NCBI GenBank assembly: GCA_946479985.1
Contig: CAMLIF010000038.1
Span: 1 to 29,251, forward strand
Reading direction: 5' to 3'
Source of the DNA: an uncultured Flavobacteriales bacterium
GTDB taxonomy: Bacteria > Bacteroidota > Bacteroidia > Flavobacteriales > Crocinitomicaceae
DNA: 29,251 nucleotides
The notes below the pieces were generated by a model. That model made no database searches and was not told the DNA's origin. It was given only the letters and a program-made list of their open reading frames with translations. Within the stretch, counting starts at the first letter, position 1; every line of letters starts with the position of its first letter. The position numbers were made by a program, and so were the translations under genes. This document shows positions 22,723 to 29,251 of the stretch, one piece after another.

Positions 22723-24066
22723 TTACAATCCTCGAACCGCTTGCTTGAATTGATTTCCACGATCTTCGTAGTTCTCAAACAAATCGAAACTGGCACATGC
22801 CGGTGACAAAAGAACTACCTCATCCTTTTTAGCCAAACGGTAACCATAAGCAACCGCTTCAACCGCCGAACCAGCTTCAACAATTGTTTCTACATGATCA
22901 GAAAATGTCTCAATGATCTTGGCATTGTCTTTCCCAAGACAAATTATTGCTTTTACTTTTTCTTTAACCAATTCAACCAGTTCCGTGTAGTCGTTACCTT
23001 TATCAACACCACCTACTATCCAAACTGTTGGCTGATCCATACTTTCCAATGCAAACCACGCTGCATTGATATTCGTTGCTTTTGAATCGTTAATGAATTG
23101 AATACCGCATACTTTGGCAACAAATTCCAAACGGTGTTCAACATTTACGAAATCAGAAAGACTTTCGCGCACCACATCTTTTCGAATTTCAAGGATTCGG
23201 CCTACCAGACCGCTTGCTAATGAATTCTGGGCATTGTGTTTACCCTTTAAGGCTAGTTCATGAATAGACATAGAAAATTGATTGTTAAAGTTTATGATGA
23301 GTTGTTTGTTTTGAACGTATGCTCCTTTATCGAACTGTTTTGTTAGTGAAAAAGGAAGACAGTTTGCGCTGATATTCCGCTTTGAAAGCTCAGCTGTTAC
23401 TATTTCGTCGTCTGCGTTGTAAATAAAATAATCTGCAGCCGTCATATTGTTTAAGATCCGGAACTTCGAATTCACATACAGCTGCATGTTGTATTCGTAT
23501 CGATCCAAATGATCAGGAGTAATGTTTGTCAGAATGGCGATATCGGCTTTGAAATCTTCCATATCATCTAACTGGAAAGAACTTAATTCCAAAACAAAAA
23601 TGTCTTTCTCCTCCAGTGCAACCTGCTTCGCGAAGCTGTAACCTACATTTCCGGCCAGTCCCACATTCATTCCTGCTTTTGTAAGCATGTGATGCGTAAG
23701 CATCGTTGTTGTTGTTTTCCCGTTACTTCCTGTGATACAAACTTTTTTTGCAGTTGTGAAATAAGCCGCGAATTCAATTTCAGAGACCACTTTAATTCCT
23801 TTTTCGCGGATCAGTTTCATCACTGTAGCCGTCTCAGGAATTCCGGGTGATTTAACCACTAAATCAGCAGTAAGAATGCGTTCCATGGAATGTTCTTTCT
23901 CCTCGAACTCAATGGCATATTTCTCTAATTCGGCAGCATACTCCGGTTTAACAGCACCGAAATCTGAAACGAACACTTCCGCTTCTTTGACTTTAGCCAA
24001 AATTGCTGCGCCAACTCCGCTTTCGCCGGCACCCAAAACAACGATATGTTTGTTCTGAATGTTCAT
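22723..24066 (-). CDS. murD: UDP-N-acetylmuramoylalanine-D-glutamate ligase MurD
   Basis: MurD adds D-glutamate to UDP-MurNAc-L-Ala in the cytosol. Its N-terminal nucleotide-binding domain has the LGAGESGVGAA start (11-21), GSNGKTTT at 113-120 is the ATP P-loop, NITPDHLDRY is the acidic middle motif, and NDSKATN and LLSPACASFDLFENYEDRGNQF are standard MurD C-terminal signatures. The length of 447 aa is normal. Its start overlaps the mraY stop by one base (TAATG), so translation of the two is coupled. It precedes the unrecognised gene at 22248-22712. Confidence 0.98.
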   Translation of the reverse strand: MNIQNKHIVVLGAGESGVGAAILAKVKEAEVFVSDFGAVKPEYAAELEKYAIEFEEKEHSMERILTADLVVKSPGIPETATVMKLIREKGIKVVSEIEFAAYFTTAKKVCITGSNGKTTTTMLTHHMLTKAGMNVGLAGNVGYSFAKQVALEEKDIFVLELSSFQLDDMEDFKADIAILTNITPDHLDRYEYNMQLYVNSKFRILNNMTAADYFIYNADDEIVTAELSKRNISANCLPFSLTKQFDKGAYVQNKQLIINFNNQFSMSIHELALKGKHNAQNSLASGLVGRILEIRKDVVRESLSDFVNVEHRLEFVAKVCGIQFINDSKATNINAAWFALESMDQPTVWIVGGVDKGNDYTELVELVKEKVKAIICLGKDNAKIIETFSDHVETIVEAGSAVEAVAYGYRLAKKDEVVLLSPACASFDLFENYEDRGNQFKQAVRGL

Positions 24067-25313
24067 TATCTCAACTTCAGTGTTACAATGGTTACTACCG
24101 CTAATAAAACTGCAACGATCCAGAACCGGGAAACGATTTTCGCTTCGTGCAATCCTTTTTTCTGGTAATGATGATGCAATGGGGCCATCAGGAAAATGCG
24201 CCTGCCCTCACCAAACCGCTTCTTGGAATATTTGAAGTAGCCGACCTGCATGATCACAGATAAATTCTCGATTAAGAAGATTCCACACAGAACCGGGATC
24301 AATAATTCTTTACGGATTGAGATCGCAAATACTGCGATGATTCCGCCAAGTGCTAAACTTCCGGTATCGCCCATAAAAACCTGAGCCGGATAACTGTTGT
24401 ACCACATAAATCCGATACAGGCACCAACGAAAGCCGAAATGAATATTACGAGCTCTTCCGCATACGGAATGTACATTACATCGAGATAATCAGCGAAACG
24501 AATATTGGAAGCCACATACGCCAATATCGCAAGCGCAATTCCGGCAATGGCCGATGTTCCGGCAGCAAGCCCATCCAAACCATCGGTCATATTCGCACCA
24601 TTCGAAACGGCTATCACTATCACAATTACCAGCGGAATAAACAACATCCATCCGTACGACTTATCAATATCACCGATCAACCAGTTGTAATTAAACTCAT
24701 TGTTTTTGATAAACGGAATGGTCGTTGTCATGTCACGAGTAACTATCCATTTCACATTTTCATCCTTCTCGTTCGCCGCGTGTTGGTGAGAAACAATTGA
24801 TTCCCCTGACTGCAACTCATAAGCAGCAGGAACTTTCTTGTGAACCTGAACATCTTTGTGGAAATACATGATTGACCCAACTATAATTCCCACGCCGATC
24901 TGACCGATTACTTTAAACTTTCCGGAAAGACCTTCTTTGTTCTTTTTGAAAACCTTGATGTAATCGTCGATAAAACCAATGGTTCCAAGCCAAATAGTAG
25001 CCAGAATCATTGTGATCACATAAATGTTGTGAAGCTTGGCGAACAATAACGTAGGAATTAGAATAGCTGACAAAATGATAAGTCCACCCATTGTTGGTGT
25101 TCCCTGTTTTTCAATTTGTCCGGCTAAACCAAGATCACGTACCGTTTCACCAATCTGCTGACGACGCAGTAAGTTGATTAAACGTTTACCGAAAATGATA
25201 GAAACAATAAGCGAAGTGATCAGCGCCATTGCTGCACGAAACGAAATGTAATGGAACAGTCCTGCTCCCGGGACATCCAAGCTTTCTAAATAATTGAAGA
25301 GGTACGTTAACAT
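24066..25313 (-). CDS. mraY: Phospho-N-acetylmuramoyl-pentapeptide transferase MraY
   Basis: MraY transfers phospho-MurNAc-pentapeptide from UDP to undecaprenyl phosphate, forming lipid I in the inner membrane. It has about ten membrane helices. Visible catalytic marks are the DD pair at 116-117 (IDDYIKV), [13 protein letters not shown] at 238-250, GDTGSL (315-320) and the [10 protein letters not shown] loop (histidines 380-382). At 415 aa it is longer than the 360 aa of E. coli MraY because of a hydrophilic insert of about 60 residues at 152-215, between helices, with a charged and His-rich part ([16 protein letters not shown]). Inserts here are, to my knowledge, typical of Bacteroidota MraY. 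It starts 7 bases after the murE stop. Confidence 0.98.
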   Translation of the reverse strand: MLTYLFNYLESLDVPGAGLFHYISFRAAMALITSLIVSIIFGKRLINLLRRQQIGETVRDLGLAGQIEKQGTPTMGGLIILSAILIPTLLFAKLHNIYVITMILATIWLGTIGFIDDYIKVFKKNKEGLSGKFKVIGQIGVGIIVGSIMYFHKDVQVHKKVPAAYELQSGESIVSHQHAANEKDENVKWIVTRDMTTTIPFIKNNEFNYNWLIGDIDKSYGWMLFIPLVIVIVIAVSNGANMTDGLDGLAAGTSAIAGIALAILAYVASNIRFADYLDVMYIPYAEELVIFISAFVGACIGFMWYNSYPAQVFMGDTGSLALGGIIAVFAISIRKELLIPVLCGIFLIENLSVIMQVGYFKYSKKRFGEGRRIFLMAPLHHHYQKKGLHEAKIVSRFWIVAVLLAVVTIVTLKLR

Positions 25314-25320
25314 ATCTATT

Positions 25321-26787
25321 CTATTTGTTCATTTTTTGGAAGTAACCTGTCACCAATTCGAAATCATCGAACGGGTGTTTTACTCCGTTTATTTCCTGGT
25401 ATTTTTCATGTCCTTTGCCCGCAATCAGAATAATATCCAATGGCTGAGCAAGAGAAACTGCTGTTTTAATTGCCTGTTCACGATCCTGGATCGTTAATAC
25501 TTTCATTGTTTGGTGTGCTTCAACACCAGCCTCCATATCGGCCAGAATTTTAGCAGGATCTTCTGTACGCGGATTGTCTGATGTTAAAATCACTTTGGTA
25601 CTCCATTCGCAGGCGATTTTTGCCATTTCCGGGCGTTTCAAAGAATCTCTGTCGCCACCACAGCCCACAACCGTAATAACCTGTTCGTTTCTTGTGCGAA
25701 TATTCTCTATTGTCTTCAGCACATTCTCCAAAGCATCCGGAGTGTGCGCATAATCCACAATTGCAATGACCTTACTGGTACTCTGCGTGAACTGGAATCG
25801 CCCTTCAACTGCATCGAGATTGCTGAGAATTGTCAATACTTCTGTAGAATTTTCTCCGAGCAGCATACATATTCCGTAAACCGTAGCCACATTGTAAGCA
25901 TTGAAATCACCAATCAGTTTTGTCCAGCACTCAACCCCGTTTACGGTAAGCAATAGCCCGGAAAATCCATTCTCCAATACTTTCACCATAAAATCGGCGT
26001 GTGACCTTAAAGCGTAAGTAGCAATTTTCGCTTTTGTATTCTGAACCATTACCATTCCGTTCTTATCATCTGCATTCACCAATGCGAAAGAACCTTTCGG
26101 AAGGCCGTCAAAAAATCCTTTTTTTGCTTCGATATACGCTTTGAATGTTCCGTGATAATCTAAATGATCGTGAGTAATATTTGTAAACGCTCCTCCTGTA
26201 AACTCCAATCCTGCAATCCGATGCTGCGAAACAGCATGCGAACTTACTTCCATAAAACAATGTGAGCAGCCTTCGTTCACCATATCGGCAAGCAAACGAT
26301 TCAATTCAATTGGATTTGGCGTTGTATGCGTTGAAGGAATTTCTTCGTCTCCAATCAGGTTCACAACCGTTGAAATCAATCCGGCTTTGTAGCCTAATTT
26401 CGTATACAGCTTATGTAAAAGCGTTGAAGTTGTTGTTTTACCATTTGTACCGGTAATTCCAACAAGCTTCAAATTTCGGGAAGGATAATCGAAGAAAGCG
26501 TGAGCCATTATTCCAAGCGCTTTGCCTGTTTCCTCCACCACCATTTGCGTAACATGTGACGGCAAATCCAAAACACGATCAACAACTACACATGAACAGC
26601 CTTGTTCTATAACAGCAGGAACAAAATCATGCGCATCTACTTTCGTTCCGCGAATGGCAACAAAAACAGTGTCAGCTTTCGCCAAACGCGAATCCATCAC
26701 CAACGCAGCAACAGATAGATTCGCATGAGGCGCACCAACCCACTGTTTGATGTTCAATTCTTTCGTTATGTCTGTCAGCTGTTTCAT
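25321..26787 (-). CDS. murE: UDP-MurNAc-L-Ala-D-Glu:meso-diaminopimelate ligase MurE
   Basis: MurE adds the third residue of the stem peptide in the cytosol. GTNGKTTT at 113-120 is the ATP P-loop, EVSSHAV (180-186) and THDHLDYHG are the usual middle motifs, and the C-terminal DNPR at 404-407 is the signature that selects meso-diaminopimelate over lysine. The organism therefore probably has the A1-gamma type of peptidoglycan with direct meso-Dap crosslinks. The 488-aa length is normal. Its start overlaps the ftsI stop by four bases (ATGA at 26784-26787). Confidence 0.98.
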   Translation of the reverse strand: MKQLTDITKELNIKQWVGAPHANLSVAALVMDSRLAKADTVFVAIRGTKVDAHDFVPAVIEQGCSCVVVDRVLDLPSHVTQMVVEETGKALGIMAHAFFDYPSRNLKLVGITGTNGKTTTSTLLHKLYTKLGYKAGLISTVVNLIGDEEIPSTHTTPNPIELNRLLADMVNEGCSHCFMEVSSHAVSQHRIAGLEFTGGAFTNITHDHLDYHGTFKAYIEAKKGFFDGLPKGSFALVNADDKNGMVMVQNTKAKIATYALRSHADFMVKVLENGFSGLLLTVNGVECWTKLIGDFNAYNVATVYGICMLLGENSTEVLTILSNLDAVEGRFQFTQSTSKVIAIVDYAHTPDALENVLKTIENIRTRNEQVITVVGCGGDRDSLKRPEMAKIACEWSTKVILTSDNPRTEDPAKILADMEAGVEAHQTMKVLTIQDREQAIKTAVSLAQPLDIILIAGKGHEKYQEINGVKHPFDDFELVTGYFQKMNK

Positions 26788-28892
26788 TCGAGTACTAATT
26801 CTATTAATCCACCTTTATAAACTGGGGTTCCGGCAGGAATTGTCTGAGTTCTCACTCTTCCTTTTCCCCTTAAGATCACATGCATTCCCAAACGCTCAAT
26901 GAGGTAAACAGCATCTTTTGCCGTCAGACCACGTACATTCGGAACTGTTTTCTTTGAATATTCTGTCGGATCAATCTCTAAGGAATGTCCGTTTTTCGTT
27001 GCTTTACTCCATTCACTGTAAGTAGCCGATGAGTGCTGAATTTTTAATGCCTTCAAAATGCGCATCATATCCTGGTACTTACCGGTTTTCACCACCGGCA
27101 AATCTTTGTTTCTTGCCCTCCCCTGATTGATAGCATGATGATACTTCAATGAATTTGAGTAAACCTTATTCGCGATAGCCGTAAACACGGTTCCGGAAAC
27201 CGTCGCTCCGTAGATATCGCGATTCGGAGCAGAAACCACAACGATGCAACTGTAAATAGGATCTTTCGCCGGGAAATATCCAACGAAAGAAGCCTGGTAA
27301 CGCCCCTGCCCTTCTTCTCCGTAACTATTCTGATCATTCAGAATTTTTGCAGTTCCTGTTTTACCTGCAATATCGAACAAGGATGATTTCAAGGCACTTC
27401 CCGTTCCCCGGATCACAACACCTTCCAAACATTGCTGCAACTGTTTCAATGTACTCATGGAACAGATTTGTTTATTTAAAACTATGGGATGGAAATCCTT
27501 TACGATATGTCGGCCACGGCGAATTTGCTGCACAAATTGCGGACGAACCAATTTCCCGTTGTTTGCAACTGCATTGTAAAATGCCAGGGTTTGAAGCGGT
27601 GTTTGCTGCACCTCATATCCAATTGCCATCCACGGCAACGAAATACCTGACCACTGAGGCATTCCGGGAGCATACAACGTTGGACGAGGTTCACCCTGAA
27701 GATCAATTCCAAGCGAATCGGCCAAACCAAACGAACGCAAACGATCAATAAAAGCCTGTGGTTCGTTACGGTAAGCGTTTTGAATCACCTTTGCAATTAC
27801 GTTGGAGGAAACCTCAAAAGCTCTTCGAATTGAAATTTTTCCGTAACCGTACTGATTCGAATCATGCAGCTTTAACTTCGGACCAAAATTGTACTCACCA
27901 TTTGCATCAACAATATCATCTAAACGAATTTTCTTATCCTCCATAGCAGCCATCAAAGCCGCCAATTTGAAAGTAGATCCAGGCACTTCTTTCGTTCCGA
28001 TTGCCTGATTGTATGATTCATAGTATTCTCCGTCTTTATCCAGCTGCAAATTAGAGATCGCACGAACAAAGCCCGTTTTCACATCCATCACAACTACACA
28101 ACCGCTTTTCGCACCCTGCAACTTCAACTGCTGCAGTAACTCGGAATGTGCTACTTCTTGAATATCCAAATCGAAAGTGGTGATCAGATCAGCTCCTTCA
28201 ATCGGATCCTTCAGCATTTCGCCCGTCTTTTTCCAGCCGGATGAAATTTTCTGTTCGATTTCCTTCCCCGGCTCACCGGCAAGAATTTCGTTGTAAGCCC
28301 CTTCAATTCCTACGCGCAATTCGTGACCATTGCCATCAATCTTATAATAACCCAGCGTTCTCTTCAGCAATTCGCCATGCGGACGTTTACGCAATGTGCG
28401 TTCGTCGGTATCAATCAATCCGCCCTTATTTCTTCCCAATTCAAAGATTGGAAGCTTAGCAACCTGGCGACGCTGAGCATTGGTAGCACTCAGCTTAATT
28501 TTTACATAACGGTTATTGTTTGCACGAGTCGCACGGATATAAGCCTCATAATCACGTGCCGATGTTTCAGGAAAAATTTTGCTTAAACCACTGCACAAAT
28601 CAGAAATATCCCTGTCGAAAATCTCCTGATCCACAACAGTTGGATCCATGTGTAAATCGAAGAAAGAAACCGAAGTAATCAACGGAGTATAATTACGGTC
28701 CAGCATTTCACCCCGGCGAGGAAACTTATCAACCGTTCTTGTCGGAATTTTATCTTTCGAATCAGCGAACCACGAAGTATTACCCTCGCTTTGAATAAGC
28801 GCAGTCTTCACAATCACCACCACCAGGGCTATAAAGAAGCCCAGGTATACGATGTATGCTCGCCAGATAATATCCTTTTTGTCAGTTTTCAC
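26784..28892 (-). CDS. ftsI: Septal class b penicillin-binding protein (FtsI/PBP3-like) with C-terminal PASTA domain
   Basis: This is the transpeptidase that crosslinks septal peptidoglycan, partner of FtsW. Order of parts: a single N-terminal membrane helix (about 12-33), a dimerisation/pedestal region (50-250), a transpeptidase domain with active-site SxxK as STFK (306-309), SSN (362-364) and KTGT (511-514), and one PASTA domain (about 650-702, starting PNVRGLTAKDA). The 702-aa length is larger than E. coli PBP3 because of the PASTA unit, which is usual in Bacteroidota and Gram-positive homologues. Its start overlaps the ftsL stop in an ATGA-like fashion (28889-28892). Confidence 0.97.
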   Translation of the reverse strand: MKTDKKDIIWRAYIVYLGFFIALVVVIVKTALIQSEGNTSWFADSKDKIPTRTVDKFPRRGEMLDRNYTPLITSVSFFDLHMDPTVVDQEIFDRDISDLCSGLSKIFPETSARDYEAYIRATRANNNRYVKIKLSATNAQRRQVAKLPIFELGRNKGGLIDTDERTLRKRPHGELLKRTLGYYKIDGNGHELRVGIEGAYNEILAGEPGKEIEQKISSGWKKTGEMLKDPIEGADLITTFDLDIQEVAHSELLQQLKLQGAKSGCVVVMDVKTGFVRAISNLQLDKDGEYYESYNQAIGTKEVPGSTFKLAALMAAMEDKKIRLDDIVDANGEYNFGPKLKLHDSNQYGYGKISIRRAFEVSSNVIAKVIQNAYRNEPQAFIDRLRSFGLADSLGIDLQGEPRPTLYAPGMPQWSGISLPWMAIGYEVQQTPLQTLAFYNAVANNGKLVRPQFVQQIRRGRHIVKDFHPIVLNKQICSMSTLKQLQQCLEGVVIRGTGSALKSSLFDIAGKTGTAKILNDQNSYGEEGQGRYQASFVGYFPAKDPIYSCIVVVSAPNRDIYGATVSGTVFTAIANKVYSNSLKYHHAINQGRARNKDLPVVKTGKYQDMMRILKALKIQHSSATYSEWSKATKNGHSLEIDPTEYSKKTVPNVRGLTAKDAVYLIERLGMHVILRGKGRVRTQTIPAGTPVYKGGLIELVLE

Positions 28893-29167
28893 TTTTTCTT
28901 TTTGATTCTAATTACTTTCACCGGATTCACCGATTCTTTCAATCCGCGCTTTTCAAGCACTCTTTTCAATCTGTAGCGCGTTGTTAATTCTTCCAACTTC
29001 GCTTTGTTCTCAATATATTCAGCAGTTCCTTCATCCACCTGAGACTGAACAGTATTAATATCCTTCTGCAACTGCTTTCCGTAATATCCTTTCGAAACCA
29101 TCAGGAGCAACAGGAGCAGAATAAAGAAGATGAAAGTCAGATTGTTTACCACGAAATCGCGGGTCAA
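28889..29167 (-). CDS. ftsL: FtsL-like division protein
   Basis: This short bitopic protein of 92 aa has a cytosolic stub, one membrane helix (about 9-24, LTFIFFILLLLLLMVS) and a periplasmic coiled coil (about 28-70, LQKDINTVQSQVDEGTAEYIENKAKLEEL), with a basic end. That topology and the place just before ftsI fit FtsL of the Bacteroidota type (FtsL_2), which joins FtsQ and FtsI/FtsW in the division complex. The start is a TTG at 29167: an in-frame stop lies just upstream and the next ATG would remove the helix. The TTG overlaps the TGA of the upstream frame (29164-29166), which supports both readings. Confidence 0.88.
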   Translation of the reverse strand: MTRDFVVNNLTFIFFILLLLLLMVSKGYYGKQLQKDINTVQSQVDEGTAEYIENKAKLEELTTRYRLKRVLEKRGLKESVNPVKVIRIKKKK

Positions 29168-29250
29168 AATCTCACATTACACAACGGCCACAGGATATTT
29201 TTAACCGGGGCATTACCAGCCGGCTTATTTAGGTTTGGTTTACCGGAAAA
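29164..29250 (-). CDS. 3' end of an unidentified upstream gene (edge fragment)
   Basis: An open frame of 28 codons enters from the window edge and ends at TGA (29164-29166), overlapping the ftsL TTG by four bases (TTGA), in the manner of the other junctions here. The end reads NILWPLCNVRF. In Bacteroidota the gene before ftsL is normally rsmH, whose C-terminus usually ends near SAKLR; that is not visible here, and only a weak FSGKP...GN pattern fits. It may be a divergent or frameshifted rsmH, or not a gene. Confidence 0.4.
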   Translation of the reverse strand, partial: FSGKPNLNKPAGNAPVKNILWPLCNVRF

Positions 29251-29251
29251 A

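Noticed and set aside
22713..22796. Longer start for the gene between murD and ftsW
   Set aside because: It lies inside murD in another frame and has unusual composition; the ATG at 22712 gives normal operon spacing.
27347..27751. 134-residue plus-strand frame opposite ftsI
   Set aside because: It is a shadow of the conserved transpeptidase coding sequence, without a promoter or recognisable domain.

Overview
The window looks like a chromosomal segment of a Bacteroidota bacterium, most likely a Flavobacteriales lineage close to Crocinitomicaceae/Fluviicola. This is inferred from the protein style, not from a database match. The signs are Bacteroidota-type promoter boxes (TTTG about 19 bases before TAnnTTTG), weak or absent Shine-Dalgarno sequences, many short lipoproteins with a GC/SC lipobox, the FtsZ tail ending NSFLHDNVD, a FtsI with a PASTA domain, and a MraY carrying a large extracytoplasmic-type insert. 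GC content is moderate to low by eye. I saw no tRNA, rRNA, CRISPR array, transposase or phage gene.

Right half (about 14.1-29.2 kb, all on the minus strand): an almost complete division and cell wall (dcw) cluster. In transcription order it reads an unidentified edge fragment, ftsL, ftsI, murE, mraY, murD, an unrecognised 154-aa gene, ftsW, murG, murC, ftsQ, ftsA, ftsZ, and a GatB/YqeY-domain gene, closed by a hairpin terminator. Most junctions are 1-, 4- or 11-base overlaps or gaps of a few bases. Two junctions are looser and hold palindromic repeats: murG-murC (143 bases) and ftsA-ftsZ (75 bases). The genes supply lipid II synthesis (murE, murD, mraY, murG, murC), septal polymerisation and crosslinking (ftsW, ftsI, ftsL, ftsQ) and the Z-ring (ftsA, ftsZ). 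murF, ddl and mraZ are not in view.

Left half (1-14.0 kb): accessory and housekeeping genes on both strands. These are a 5'-truncated ABC exporter, a signal-less substrate-binding-like protein, several lipoproteins and exported proteins (one Rieske-like but lacking the metal ligands), a lipoprotein/beta-barrel pair, a GT22-type mannosyltransferase, a secreted hypothetical, ahcY, a two-gene operon of a membrane-anchored GNAT-like protein and a UbiA prenyltransferase, a divergent methyltransferase/TetR pair with a clear operator, and an alkaline-phosphatase-superfamily lipoprotein.

The intergenic DNA is unusually structured. There are palindromic repeats of at least three kinds (7208-7252; 13043-13077 with 16301-16325; 19811-19936), two near-identical terminators at 7263-7293 and 8351-8376, and a TetR operator at 12351-12411. 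The points most worth following are the unrecognised gene inside the dcw cluster, the repeats inserted inside that operon, and the TetR/methyltransferase control region. No gap without a gene exceeds 300 bases; the longest is 4953-5163, where I see no convincing signal.
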